Below, piece after piece: positions 1-11,645 of a stretch of DNA of 64,000 nucleotides. The number at the start of each line of letters is the position of its first letter. The first letter of the stretch is position 1. The notes under the pieces were generated by a model. That model saw only the letters and a program-made list of their open reading frames with translations. It searched no databases and was not told the origin of the DNA. A program made the position numbers and the translations under genes. The stretch is from Macrolepiota albuminosa (Eukaryota; Basidiomycota; Agaricomycetes; Agaricales; Agaricaceae). The DNA lies in NCBI GenBank assembly GCA_027475525.1, contig JAMWFC010000051.1:3394616-3458615 (forward strand), written 5' to 3'.

Positions 1-799
1 ACCTTATAACAAACAGAAGGCTAAGGCCAGACAGCCGTCAAATACCTGAGAGTATTCACATCACAATAGATGGTGATGTGATACGAATACTGGGTGCCTG
101 GTTTGGAAATGAAATTGACATAGGTGCACCATGGTCCAATACCATTGAAAAGATAGACAAAGCGCTTAACGCATGGGAGAAATGCCATCTCTCGATGGAA
201 GGAAGAAAGTTAATAATACAAATGGTAGTGGCCGGTATGTCGCAATATCTAACACAGGTACAGGGGATGCCTAAAAATATAGAGAAGCTACTGTCTAAGC
301 AGGTTAACTCCTTTATGTAGGCAGGAAAAGGCCCACTCATAAACAAACAAACCCTCTTCAGGAAAATTAAAGAGGGGGGATGAGCTCTAGTTGACATCAG
401 AGCAAGGAACAAGGCCATTGACATAGTGGCTGAAGTCATATCTCAACTTCAGGCTCTTTAGACCGTTGTGGGCACTAATGACAGATGCGCTTATGGCGTT
501 AAACGTACCCTCATCTGAGGAAAGGATTGACTCACGAATAAAACTAAGTCTCTTCCTCCAATCATGGAAATCCAAATTCTCAAGCAAAGGCGAGATTTGC
601 CAGGACATAACACACTTGTTTAAGACAGCTAGGGACTTCAAAGTGAGACTCAAGGTTATTGAAGTGGAAAAAGACATAAGCATGGACATGCCAATGTGGT
701 ACCACATGGAAGCAAGTAACAAAATCAGGAGGATGAACTCAGGCAAGGTGGCGGAATGCCTGAAAACAAAACATTCAATATGTCTCGTGAAAGATGTGG
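1..799 (+). pseudogene. LINE (non-LTR retrotransposon) left fragment, RT C-terminal region
   Basis: The translation from 78 contains a stretch (LSMEGRKLIIQMVVAGMSQY, then LTQVQGMP) typical of the thumb region after the reverse transcriptase catalytic core of fungal LINEs. A TAG at 318-320 sits where a Trp codon is expected (TGG to TAG), another stop follows near 381, and the frame changes before an open stretch at 466-799. That stretch stops at a GTGG (796-799) that is repeated at 56534-56537 beyond a 55.7-kb nested insertion. Deleting the insertion and one GTGG joins this frame directly to the open frame beginning at 56538. The 5' end of the LINE lies outside the window. The element is dead but clearly identifiable. 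Confidence 0.8.
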
Positions 800-916
800 T
801 GATGACGCCCAAAGTTTGGTCAGTAACAAATATAGCTATAGTGTTACCATACCAAAAACTTGTGTTGGGCATGCTAAAAGTGATGTGAGGAGTCCTGGGC
901 AGGTCCCAGAGAACGT
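800..916 (-). repeat. A0 element: 3' LTR terminal fragment (minus orientation)
   Basis: On the minus strand this is the last 117 nt of a family-A LTR, ending in the family terminus GGCGTCATCA. It carries several C-to-T/G-to-A type differences from the younger copies. It is the distal piece of the A0 3' LTR; the rest continues at 34461 after the A1 insertion. The last four bases, ACGT (913-916), recur at 34461-34464 as the target duplication of A1. Confidence 0.88.
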
Positions 917-1901
917 TGATAGGACCCTATACAGGTTAGGCGCATGATGATAGGACCCTATACAGGTTAGGCGCATCAACGGCAGGCTCGGCACCGGCTC
1001 CGGAAACCTTGCCGCACTCGTTCCGAACTTAGCGCACGCGTTCTACCTATTTTAAGCCACTTCTGATGGCCGCGCACGGCAAGAAGCAGATCCAATCAGT
1101 GATAGCGCCGATCGGCAGACAGAATGACAACTGACAGATGGCATCAGTCACTGACGACAGCGCTTAGCGAGAAGCTTGATGATCTATCAAAAACTGACGG
1201 ACAGCTTGGCGTTTGACCTTGGCGTCTGACACTGCTTACCGTCTCGATTTGGCGCCCAACGTCGCTTAGGTGTTCTGACAGACAGAAGGGTGATGGATTG
1301 ATGGTTTAGTACCGCGATCTGCCGCCTGGTGGCACCAAGGGTCCTCAAAGGACGGTAGGGATCGGAAACCGTTGGAGCTACCCCTATAAAATTTTCCAGT
1401 TTACCGCACTTTGGCGATGGTTGGTCACTGGCGACGGTGAACTCCTTGTAGTATATAAAGTACTTACCGACTTGTACATATGGATCAGACGAATAGACCA
1501 GAGTTCACTACTCCCCTTTCTTCAGTCTCCCTTACGCTCAAGAGCTCATTTACGCTACGATCAGCAACGTCAAACTCATCGGCAATTGCAGACGTTTGCC
1601 AATACTCGACATACTCGTGCCTTGCAACTACGGCAGGCATTATCGACGCTTAGACTTCGCTAAGCTTATCGTGCTCTTGCCGCTTACCTTTGCCGTGTTC
1701 ACTTACCGCATTTTCCTTAGGCGCTTTACCTTAGCGCTTGACACTTGCCGACCCCGTTACCGACTTTTCCCCTTTTTCACAGACGCGTTCTCTGGGACCT
1801 GCCCGGGACTCCTCAAATCACTTATAGCGCGCCCAACGCAAACTCTTGGTACGGTAACACTTAAGTTACATTTGTTGCTGACCAAACTTTGGGCATCATC
1901 A
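917..1901 (+). repeat. A1 element: 5' LTR (family A)
   Basis: The LTR begins TGATAGGACCC and ends GGCATCATCA, with a TATA-like box (TATATAAAG) at 1452-1460. The first 31 nt are present twice (917-947 and 948-978), a small duplication not seen in the other family-A LTRs. Without it the LTR is 954 bp, against 947-948 bp in A2 and A6. An A1-specific variant near the 3' end (CGCAAACTC followed by CTTAAGTTAC) lets the matching 3' LTR remnant be recognised at 34387-34460. Confidence 0.9.
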
Positions 1902-1904
1902 AAT

Positions 1905-1922
1905 TGGAGCCCACCGCGAGGG
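1905..1922 (+). other. Primer binding site of A1
   Basis: TGGAGCCCACCGCGAGGG begins 3 nt after the LTR end. It starts with TGG, as expected for a site complementary to a tRNA 3' CCA end. The same 18 nt follow the 5' LTR in A2, A6 and B. I cannot assign the tRNA species from memory. Confidence 0.7.
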
Positions 1923-2284
1923 ATCTCTAGGGCAGAATTCCGCCAGAAACCCGTCTCCAGCGTAGGCGCCGCCTGCTAGACCAGTCGGCAGAAGGCATAG
2001 CTCCTTCCCACCCATCAACTCCACAACCACCTGGTGCCTTACCGGGTCTCTCTCTTGCCCAGGAACTACAGAACGCCACTGTAGACGCTTTTCCTGATCT
2101 CTTCCCGCATTCCCTCGATTATAGTGCCGACGACCCCTTAGCGTCGCCCTTTGCCTTACCGCAATCAGTCACTCCCATCACTCCTTTAACACCGCTTTCT
2201 CAATTCGCCATTTCTCTTACCCCGTCACCAATACCTAGAACTCCTTCCCCACCTCCGCTAACCAAACTCGCCAACACAGTCGCT

Positions 2285-3875
2285 ATGGAACAACAAGTCC
2301 AGCGCATGCCGCCACGCAACCACTTCTCGGCACCGAAATGGGACGAGTCCAAGCCACGGGAGCTCTCCCAGTATTTTAAGGAGTTGGAGTATCTATTCAG
2401 AGATTGTAACATTACCGACCACACGCAGATGAAGGAGTACGCGGCAAGATACGTATCGTATGACACGGCAGAGACGTGGACAGGTTTGACCGAGTTTGCC
2501 GCCTTTGTTCCTGCCGCCCCGCCAGCCCCAGCTCAAGGCGCTTCGTATGAGGACTGGAAGACGGCAGTTATCCAGCTGTACCCTGGCGCTGAGGAGGCTA
2601 CCCGATACACGATAAACGAGTTGCAGAAACTAGTACAGGAATCTTTCGACAACGGCACATCTTCGCTTGGTGCGTTCTCTACGTATTACCGCGAGTTCCA
2701 GAAAATCGCTAGGTGGCTTCTGCAGAATGGCAAGCTCTATATTAACGAGGAGCGTTGCCTATTTCAGCAAGGCATCCCGACTTCACTGTGGACTCGTATT
2801 GCTTGTCGCCTAGAGATAGTTCATCAGGCCCATCACCCTGATGAGCCCTATAACGTTGCCGACGTCTTTGAAGCCGGTAAATGGGTTCTCAAGGGGACCG
2901 ACACTGGCGTTGGCATACCACGCGCTAGGATGAGCCCACCCCCTGAGCGAACTAACGGTATCATTCCCATCCCGCCTCCTGCTACCGACTTCGTTAAGAA
3001 AGAAGAGCTCAATGCTGCTATTACCGCCGCTGTTGCCTCCGCTATGACACGTATTGAAACCATGATCACCACCAACCTCACTGCTAACCGACCCGCTAAC
3101 GTACCCGCACCTGGCCCTTGCCACTTCTGTGGGGAAATTGGCCATACTATGACTAGAGGACGCTGCGTTACCCTAGAAAACTACATTCGGCAAGGAAGGA
3201 TTTGACGGGCTATCGACGGCAAGATAGTCCTCACCACTGGCGCCATCATTCCCAACTACCCAGACAAGAAGTCCTTCCAGGAGCGAGTTGATGAGTGGCA
3301 TAGGCGCAACCCAGGACAAATCGTTACCAGCACGCTTTCCGGCAACGCCAACCCCGACCCAGAACAGGCGACCCAACAGCAAATGGTTCACAAGGTCTTA
3401 CATTTCGACAGTGTTGGCGACCACCCTACTTTTTCGCGGGAAGAGCGGATCGCTAAGCTACAGCAGGAACTGGATTCGTTGAAGAATCAGGTGTTTGATG
3501 GGGTTGAAGTTAAGCAGCCCAAACAACCTCTCAAAGGATATAAGCCGATGCCTCCCGCTAGTAAGCCACCGACTTCTGCTCCTGCCACACCACCAGCTAC
3601 CACTCCAGAACCATCGTCGTCCGCTGCCGCTCCCAAACCGCCTTTGCCGCCTCTCCATCCCTACTCAGGGATTCCCGACCGTTATCACGCACCCGCACAG
3701 CGAAACTTTGCTGCTCCCGAGAAACGTCCTGAAGGTGGTTACCGACCTACTGCGCCAATTTTCGACATAGAGAAATCTAACCACGTTTTTAACCGTATCA
3801 TGAAAACCGCCGTCACCTTGTCAGTAGAAGAACTTTGTAGTATTGCTCCCGACGTCCGTAACCAGGTCAAAACGG
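2285..3875 (+). pseudogene. gag: A1 gag (truncated by element B)
   Basis: Gag begins MEQQVQRMPPRNHF as in A2 and A6 and includes the nucleocapsid zinc knuckle (CHFC...H...C). The frame is broken by a TGA at about 3202-3204 where A2 and A6 have CGA (Arg), a C-to-T change at a CpG. The same frame then continues to 3875, where element B begins. The protease part, pol, antisense gene and most of the 3' LTR of A1 are absent from the window. An open frame without ATG extends upstream of 2285 to about 1931. Confidence 0.85.
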
Positions 3876-4918
3876 TGATAGGCTTCTACTCGGACTGAGC
3901 GCATCAAGGGACATTATAGGCCGACCAACACTTGACACGCTAAAGGCTCTAGCGACCAGCCTTGGGTACAGAGCAGCCCTAGCGCGGGCGCTCTATGGCA
4001 AGACTTATCCATTCATCTCAATCACCCGTATCAGCCCCTCAGCGCACTCCACTCAGTTACTTTGAAGACCAAGAAGACTCAGGACTCATAGCGCTAGCAT
4101 AACGGCGGGAGGTGACTCTGACCAAACCCCGATCAGTACTGGAAGGAGTTAGCAATTGGCGCTGTCAATCACCGAGGCACCTCAATCAGAAGTCTAAAAG
4201 AATCAATGACGACAAGACAGGATACACGCAGACCCGACATTTAAATTTATCAAAAGATGGTACAATGTTTAGCGCCGGAATTAGCGCTCACGGCGTCTGT
4301 CGAGGATTCCCCGACCATACCCCGGGACAGCATGGCCAATTAAATTACATCAAAAAGTGAGCAAACTCGTACCACTTCTAAGTAGTTTTAGAGTCGCCGT
4401 TGGTCGCCGTCACCCATGTGCTGCAGGTCGCCGTTGACAGGTGGCCGTTAGCTACAGTCACGAAGAGAGGCGCTAATTGGTAGCGCCGTCAATGGACTTA
4501 TTTTGGAAATAATGTAGCGCATAGTATAAAAACTAGCTACTTGCCATGTATATAGCAACGAATCGTAACCTCTTGAGCACCCAGTTACACTTAGCGTTCA
4601 AATCGCGCTAGCGTTGCCTGACTTCGCCACCAAGTTCGGCGCTAGCTTCGTCTATCTCGTCTTCGTCGTTTACGGTGCCACCTACGGGCACACTACGCTG
4701 CGCTATTCGTTTCTTTCTCTATAACTTCTCCTAAACTACGACGCTTACCACTTGCTAGGTAGCACCCGAGGCGCTATCGTCTAGCGCATCACCCTATCAC
4801 CTCTGCTCGAGCACACCGGGACCCTGCCGGGACTCCTCACAAACCCGTACGCCAGGCGCTGGAGACGGCGTTGTACTGCGTATACGTCCAGCGCACCCAA
4901 CCACAGTTGGCGTCATCA
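3876..4918 (+). repeat. B element: 5' LTR (1043 bp)
   Basis: It begins TGATAGGCTTCTACTCGG and ends GGCGTCATCA. Only the extreme termini match family A (TGATAGG start, GGCGTCATCA end); the body differs. A TATA box (TATAAAA) lies at 4525-4531. The 82-codon open frame at 4112-4360 is repeated in the 3' LTR only because the LTRs are identical, and I do not treat it as a gene. Confidence 0.93.
4525..4531 (+). promoter_or_regulatory. TATA box in B 5' LTR
   Basis: TATAAAA in the middle of the LTR, as expected for the U3 promoter driving the gag-pol RNA. The same box is at 17027-17033 in the 3' LTR. Confidence 0.55.
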
Positions 4919-4921
4919 TTT

Positions 4922-4939
4922 TGGAGCCCACCGCGAGGG
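4922..4939 (+). other. Primer binding site of B
   Basis: TGGAGCCCACCGCGAGGG, identical over 18 nt to the site in family A although the LTR bodies differ. It starts 3 nt after the LTR end. Confidence 0.7.
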
Positions 4940-5150
4940 GTTCTATTGAGGCAGAATTCCGCCGGAAACTCGAGCCCAGCGACAGCGCCGCCTCCTATTG
5001 GAGAGCGCGTTTGAGCAAACCTTAACTGAGTCACCACACTTACCAGGCGCGCTACCGAGGCAGACTTTAGATCAGGAGCTTGAAGCCGCTCCAGATAGCT
5101 TGGCTGAAAGCTTCTTCCCATTTTCCCGACCGTTTGAATACTTAGCAGGT

Positions 5151-5304
5151 GAAAACCATACACCGCTTACTCCTTTGGAAGAGCTGTCTAGGTCATTATC
5201 GCCAGAACCTAGCGACTCAGAATTACCGAAAACCATACACCGCTTACTCCTTTGGAAGAGCTGTCTAGGTCATTATCGCCAGAACCTAGCGACTCAGAAT
5301 TACC
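5151..5304 (+). repeat. 77-nt tandem duplication (B leader)
   Basis: The segment starting GAAAACCATACACCGC at 5151 is repeated from 5228; the offset is exactly 77 nt. It lies upstream of the gag ATG in the non-ATG N-terminal extension. Probable assembly artefact. Confidence 0.9.
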
Positions 5305-5385
5305 GAGCCAGTACCGACTACAACTACGCCAAGCGAAACTACCACTAACACTACTATTCCCACCACGACGTCGACGCCAGCTAGT

Positions 5386-7671
5386 ATGGAGCAGGCAAAC
5401 ACACCGCGTATGCCGCCAAGAAACCACTTCTCGTCGCCAAAATGGGACGAGACGAAACCTCGCGAGCTAACACAGTATTTTCGAGAATTGGAATATTTAT
5501 TACGCGACTGCCGAGTCACCGACAACACCCAAATGAAAGAATACGCCGCCAGATACGTTTCCTACGATACCGCGGAATCCTGGACGGGACTGGATGAGTT
5601 TCAAGGATTAACACGAGAGGCGGTGCCAAGGTCGTTTACCTACGAGGAATGGAAAAAGGCGATCATTAAACTGTACCCTGGCGCTGAGGAATCCACGCGC
5701 TATACCGTCCTTGAAATCCAGAAACTGGTACAGGATACCTTCGCTACGGGCATTTATACACTAGGCACGCTATCTACTTATTATCGAGATTTCCAGCGAA
5801 TTGCAAGATGGCTAGTACAGAATGGCAAACTCTACCGGAACGAGGAACGGCGCTTATTTCAACAAGGCATTCCAACATCACTTTGGACTCGTATAGCTCG
5901 TCGCTTAGAAATTCTTAAGTCCGACCATCATCCTGAGGAACCCTACGATATAGAAGACGTTTTTGAAGCAGGTAAATGGATACTGAAAGGAACGGATACT
6001 GGCATCCCCTTCCAGCGACCTTCTAGCACTGATAACGGAGGAAAGGCGCCACCTGTTGCGGCGCCAGCACCTAGCGCGACTAACAATCAGGGAGGTTTTG
6101 TCAAGAAGGAGGATCTGGAAAACGCAGTCAACACGGCCGTCGCAAACGTTATGAGCAAATTGGAAACGTTAATCTCGACCAGCCTTAATGCGCCACGAGG
6201 TAATATGCAATCCGGTCCTTGTCACTTCTGTGGTGAGGCAGGACATACGATGACTCGCGGACGCTGCGCTATCCTCGAACAATATCTACGCCAAGGAAGA
6301 GCACGTCGAGGCGCCGACGGGAAAATAGTCCTACCTTCCGGCGCTAACATCCCTCTATATCCTGAGCACCGAACCTTCCAGGGGCGAATTGATGAATGGC
6401 ACCGACGTAACCCTGGGAACTTAGCGACGGGCAATCTCAATAGTACGGCCGCGGCGGAGGCAGAAACAACTCCACAACAGGCGCTAATTCACGAAGTACT
6501 CCAGCTTAACGCTGTTAGCGAGCGACCGACGTTGTCACGGGAGGAGAGGATCGAGACGTTGGAAAGGGAGCTAAAGTCGCTAAAGAATCAGGTTTTCGAT
6601 GGTGTCGAGATTAAAAAGAGCAAGCAACCGTTAAAAGACTATAGACCTTCAGGCGCTACGACCGATCCAGCACCGGCAAAGCCTTCGAATTCCAGTATCA
6701 ACGACGACACACCTGATACGGCCAAAGCACCAGCTAGCACGGAACCGCCACTTCACCCGTATTCAGGACTTTCCGGTAACTATGCTCCGCCTATCAACCG
6801 AAACTTTGGGGCGCCAGACAAGCCAGCAGGAGGCTACCGACCAACGGCACCAATCTACGACATAGAAAAATCTAAGCAAGTATTCGATCGTATTATGAAA
6901 AGTCAAGTCACGATGTCGGTAGGGGAGCTATGCAGTGTGGCGCCAGACGTCAGGAATCAGATGCGTACAGCGGTAACCCCTCGACGGAACGTAGCTAACA
7001 ATGTAACGGCGGTGGACGAATGCGACGACGCGCTACCTGGATTCGCGTACATAACCGAGACGGTCGCGTCGGAAATCAAAGAAGAGGCCGCGCCACCTAA
7101 AGAAGCTACGTCCATTGACCCGGTCGAAACTTACCTTAAATCGCTAAGATCTAGCGACGATCCCGCCGTCCTCACTGTAGCCCAAGACTCTCACGCGATT
7201 CGCTCGATCATGTTGACAGTTGATGGAAAAAGCGAGATAGAGTCTATAGTGGACAGCGGATCACAGATTATTTCAATGGCTGCCGACGTCGCTAACGAGC
7301 TTGGCATCATTTACGACCCGACCATCATTCTTAATATGCAAAGCGCTAACGGCACGATTGATCGATCCTTGGGAATGGCTCGTAACGTGCCATGCGCTGT
7401 TGGCGATCTTACGTTTTATCTTCAAATACACATTCTTAGATCGCCTGCGTACGACTTATTATTAGGGAGGCCCTTTGACGTCTTAGCCCGATCAGTAGTC
7501 AAGACGACGTCTGAAGACGAAACGACGCTAACTATTAGCGACCCTAACTCAGGCGTCAGAAGAACGGTACCAACATTTCCACGGGGGAAATTCCAGAAAC
7601 CGGGACCGAGAAAGCGACCTTATGTTAGCGACGACCCTTGCGAGTGTTTTCCGGCGCCATCGAGGAGATGA
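5386..7671 (+). CDS. gag-pro: B gag-protease polyprotein
   Basis: An intact 761-residue frame starts at the ATG of MEQANTPRMPPRNHF, homologous to family-A gag. The N-terminal half is the structural Gag region. A nucleocapsid zinc knuckle (CHFCGEAGHTMTRGRC) has spacing CX2CX4HX6C, two residues longer than the usual retroviral knuckle in the last interval. The C-terminal part holds a retropepsin-type aspartic protease with the active-site triad DSG (VDSGSQIISMA). The frame ends TGA at 7669-7671, overlapping pol, which lies in the -1 frame. An upstream open stretch homologous to the A extension has no ATG. Products should form virus-like particles and mature the polyprotein. Confidence 0.93.
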   Translation: MEQANTPRMPPRNHFSSPKWDETKPRELTQYFRELEYLLRDCRVTDNTQMKEYAARYVSYDTAESWTGLDEFQGLTREAVPRSFTYEEWKKAIIKLYPGAEESTRYTVLEIQKLVQDTFATGIYTLGTLSTYYRDFQRIARWLVQNGKLYRNEERRLFQQGIPTSLWTRIARRLEILKSDHHPEEPYDIEDVFEAGKWILKGTDTGIPFQRPSSTDNGGKAPPVAAPAPSATNNQGGFVKKEDLENAVNTAVANVMSKLETLISTSLNAPRGNMQSGPCHFCGEAGHTMTRGRCAILEQYLRQGRARRGADGKIVLPSGANIPLYPEHRTFQGRIDEWHRRNPGNLATGNLNSTAAAEAETTPQQALIHEVLQLNAVSERPTLSREERIETLERELKSLKNQVFDGVEIKKSKQPLKDYRPSGATTDPAPAKPSNSSINDDTPDTAKAPASTEPPLHPYSGLSGNYAPPINRNFGAPDKPAGGYRPTAPIYDIEKSKQVFDRIMKSQVTMSVGELCSVAPDVRNQMRTAVTPRRNVANNVTAVDECDDALPGFAYITETVASEIKEEAAPPKEATSIDPVETYLKSLRSSDDPAVLTVAQDSHAIRSIMLTVDGKSEIESIVDSGSQIISMAADVANELGIIYDPTIILNMQSANGTIDRSLGMARNVPCAVGDLTFYLQIHILRSPAYDLLLGRPFDVLARSVVKTTSEDETTLTISDPNSGVRRTVPTFPRGKFQKPGPRKRPYVSDDPCECFPAPSRR

Positions 7672-10600
7672 GTGATGGGGATCATGGAGATGAAGCGCTT
7701 ATCTTGGACTATAACCATCGGACTGGGCAAGTAAATTTTATATCATATACCCCTTTAGCCCATGAAGTCTTGAATTCTTCTTCGTCGCTTACTAGCGAAG
7801 CGTTATCCTACTTATACCTCACTGCGTCAGATATTACTGAAAACCTTTCAACAGACACTTATTTCGTTTCTACTCCCAACTCTAAAGAATCTTTGATATC
7901 AGGTTTCGCTAGAAACCATGACTCTATTTATAATACGTTTGCTAACAATAGTACCCCTAAGCGCAAAGGGGTTCAGGTCAAGAAGAAATATAAACCCGTA
8001 GCGCTTAAAACGAAGCCGGTAGCGAGCGCCGTACCCGAGGAATTTCGCATCGAAAGAAAAATAATAGGCGACCCTTTGGCTACCCTGCCAAAACTCGATC
8101 CGAACCCGCCACCCTTTAAGCCTACAGGACGATTTACAGAAGAACGAAAGGCGCTATTTCTTAGCGCCCACGATACCGGCTTCCTCTCGACGGAGGAGAT
8201 GAACGTACTAGTCGACATCATGCAAAAACAGAATGAGGCTTTTGCATGGGAGGACTCAGAACGCGGTAAACTTAGAACTGACTTCTTTCCACCAGTGGTC
8301 ATCCCAACCATACCGCACGTACCCTGGACTGAACATAACCGACCCATACCCCCGGGCATCGAAGCCGAAGTCTGCCAAATTATTCGCTCCAAGATAGCGG
8401 CAGGTGTATACGAGCCTTCTAATTCGGCCTACCGCTCGAGGTGGTTCTGCGTACTAAAGAAAAACGGGAAGCTACGTATAGTTCACAGCCTAGAACCGCT
8501 AAACAAAGTCACCATTCGTCATTCAGGGGTACCGCCATTTCCCGATCACGTCGCTGAATCTTTCGCGGGACGAATATGTGGCGCTACCCTGGATTTGTAC
8601 GTAGGCTACGACGAGCGCTTAATCCATCCTTCCTCTCGCGACTTGACGACATTCCAAACACCGTTTGGGGCGCTACGACTAGTCACACTTCCTATGGGAT
8701 GGACAAACTCGGTACCGATATTTCACGACGATATTACGTTTATCCTACAGCCCGAAATACCCCACCATGTGCTCAGTTTCATAGACGACGTAGGAGTTAA
8801 AGGCCCGAAGGATTGGCGATTGGTGGATGGCAAGCCCGAAGTTCACCCGGATAACCCTAATATTCGCATGGCGCTATGGGAATTCTTTCAACTGGTTAAC
8901 CGAGTACTTCAGCGCATGAAGTATAGTGGCGGGACGTTTTCAGGGCACAAGCTCGTTCTTTGCGCACCGCAGTTTAAAATTTTGGGGCACGTTTGCACGC
9001 CAGAAGGCAGGATTCCAGAAAAGAGCCGATTAGCGCTGTTGGAGAAGTGGGGGGTCTGTCATAACCTCTCGGAAGTTCGCGCGTTCTTGGGCACTGTAGG
9101 GGTGCTGCGCATGTTCATACACCATTTTTCTCATCGCGCAAACGCCCTTAATCGCCTAACCCGTTCAGGGGTCCCCTTCGAATTCGGACCCGATCAAATC
9201 AATGCCCAGAAGGACTTAGTAAAGGCGCTACAGGAAGCGCAACCATTGGTACCCATTGACTATACTACCGCCGATCCCGTTATACTTGCTGTTGACACAT
9301 CATATATCGCCGTTGGCTTCTTCTTGTGCCAGTGTGATAGCGCGAACCGAAAAATCAGGCGCTACAATCGTTTCGGATCGATTACCCTTAACGACCGAGA
9401 ATCGCGCTACAGTCAGCCCAAGCTCGAGTTATATGGCTTGTTTCGATCGTTTCAGGCGCTGCGCATGTACCTCATTGGGGTACGAAATCTGATTGTCGAG
9501 GTCGACGCGCGTTACATCAAGGAATGCTCCAGAACCCTGATATTCACCGTCGGCCAGTATGAACCGCTGGGTAGTAGCGATATTAATGTTTCACTTCGAG
9601 TTAGTACACGTCAGAAGTGCATTCCGTCGGCCAGTATGAACCGCTGGGTAGTAGCGATATTAATGTTTCACTTCGAGTTAGTACACGTCAGAAGTGCATT
9701 CCACGGGCCGGACGGATTATCTAGGCGACCCAGACAACCGGAAGATGAAGCGCTAGACGATAGCGACAACGATGTATTTGACGACTGGATCGATCGATTG
9801 CATGGTTTCGTGCATATCATTCAGCTGCCTATTCCGGCGCTTCGCGAAGACCAACCAGTTTCAAATTGGCTTCACCCTATTGTTCCGTACCAGCCCCGAC
9901 CATATCAGGCATCATCAACTTTTTACACGGCCAGTATCTATAACGTCGCTAAGCCATCTAACGATCTAAAGATAGTTGAGGAACCAAGACCCTTGCGGGA
10001 AGACAGTCATAACTTACCATATTCGGCGGTACCTCGAAGCGCCAAAGCTAAGTCAGAAGATCAGCGAGTTGGCCAGGTTAGGAAGTGGCTACAGGATTTG
10101 CGACGACCATCAGACCTTTCGGATACGGAATACGCCACCTTCATTCGATACGCGACGACCTTCTTTATAGTGGAAAACCGACTTTGGCGACGAAATAGAG
10201 ATGGCGCCCACAAGCTAGTAATTAAACCGGACAATCGAATTAGAGTTCTACGCGCTATGCACGATGACTTGGGACACCGTGGACTTTACGCAACGAGCGA
10301 ACCTTTTGGAGCGCTTTTGGTGGCCTCAAGTTAGCGCCGATATTGCGTGGTATATTCGCACTTGTCATCTAGAGCGAACCTTTTGGAGCGCTTTTGGTGG
10401 CCTCAAGTTAGCGCCGATATTGCGTGGTATATTCGCACTTGTCATCTCTGTCAAATCCAGCAGACACGTCAGGTTCTTATTCCCCCAACAGTAGCGACCC
10501 CAGCGCCGCTATTTGGAAAAATATATGTCGACACCATGCACATGCCCAAGTCAGGGCGCTACAAGTATATCATTCAAGGAAGGTGTTCCTTGGTACATTG

Positions 10601-11498
10601 GCCGGAGTTCCGTATGCTCCAACGGGAAAATACAGACGCTATAGCTAAGTGGCTCTTTGAGGACGTTATCTGCAGATGGGGAGCCCTTCACGAGATCGTC
10701 ACAGACAATGGAGCGCCAATAGTTAAGGCGCTCACTTATCTTGCCAAGAAGTACAACATTCAACACATACGGGTTTCTGGTTACAACAAGCGCGCCAACG
10801 GAATCGTAGAAAGGCCTCATTTCGACGTTCGACAGGCGCTATTTAAGGCGGTCGATGGTGACGAAAGTCGCTGGAGCGAAGCGACTTATTCGGTCTTCTG
10901 GTCGGAGAGGGTTACCGTACGAAAAAGGATGGGTTGTTCACCCTACTACGCGGCGACAGGCACCCATCCACTCCTCCCGGCCGACATAGTGGAAGCTACT
11001 TACTTACAGCCACCCCCGAATTCGATACTATCTTCCACCGACATGATTGCTAGGCGCGCTATAGACTTACAGCGACGCATGGAGGATCTCGAGCGCTTAC
11101 ACGAAGTAGTATTTCAAACTAGACGACAAGCTGCGCTACGATTTGAAAGCGAGCACAGCGCCACGATTAGAGACTACAACTTCACCTCTGGCGCCCTCGT
11201 ACTAATGCGCAACTCAAAGATCGAAGTTACCCATAACAAAAAGATGCGACCTCGGTATCTGGGACCCCTAATAGTGGTTTCCCGCAATAGGGGAGGCGCC
11301 TATGTACTCTGCGAGTTGGACGGCTCAGTTTTGCATCGACCAGTAGCGGCGTTTCGACTCATCCCCTACTTAGCGCGGGAACACATTCCCTTACCTTCGT
11401 CGGCGCTGGACATTGACACGGCTAAGCTACGAGAACTGGAAGAAACGGAGTTAGTGGATGATGACGAGACCCCTGTTGAAGACGACGAAGAACAGTAA
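7638..11498 (+). CDS. pol: B pol: reverse transcriptase, RNase H, integrase
   Basis: The pol frame is in -1 register to gag-pro. The order is RT (TLDLYVGYDE catalytic block; LPMGWTNS; SFIDDV as the second catalytic block, with F-x-D-D in place of Y-x-D-D), RNase H (VILAVDTSYIAVG), an HHCC zinc domain (HDDLGH ... CHLC) and an integrase core with D, D and E in VDTMHM, TDNGAP and VERPHF. The C-terminus is acidic and I see no chromodomain. Two 77-nt duplications (9547, 10295), each with 1-2 lost bases, disturb the frame: the first inserts about 25 scrambled codons, the second interrupts the frame near 10334, and it resumes by 10450. The underlying gene is probably intact. It should copy and integrate the element. 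Confidence 0.88.
7641..7671 (+). promoter_or_regulatory. Candidate -1 frameshift / stop-restart site between B gag and pol
   Basis: The gag codons TGT TTT C allow a perfect one-base backward slip on TTT into the pol frame, and the same GTGTTTTC is present at the A2 and A6 junctions. In B the gag stop overlaps a pol-frame ATG (ATGA), so termination-reinitiation is an alternative; the A copies have GTGA there, which favours slippage. Confidence 0.5.
9547..9701 (+). repeat. 77-nt tandem duplication (B pol, RNase H/IN linker)
   Basis: CCGTCGGCCAGTATGAACC at 9547 recurs at 9624, period 77. One G is missing in the Gly codon upstream of copy 1 and one C at its left edge compared with the A homologues. 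Probable assembly artefact. Confidence 0.9.
10295..10448 (+). repeat. 77-nt tandem duplication (B pol, integrase zinc domain)
   Basis: GAGCGAACCTTTTGGAGCG at 10295 recurs at 10372, period 77. Two bases are lost at the left edge of copy 1, which throws translation into a stop at 10332-10334. It lies between the HxxxxH and CxxC of the integrase zinc domain. Confidence 0.9.
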
Positions 11499-11645
11499 AG
11501 GAAGGCGAAGGACGAGGCGCTAGGTGTTAGCGCCCCCGTTAAGTAAACTTAGGTCATGTCTCCCTTTCGGAAGGTATGTTGGACGACATAAATAGCTATG
11601 GTACAGGCGAGAACACAAGATCAACTACGGTTACTACGTTACGAG

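Noticed and set aside
4112..4360. 82-codon open frame repeated identically at 16614-16862
   Set aside because: It lies inside the B LTRs and is repeated only because the LTRs are identical; it has no recognisable features and is not shared with family A.
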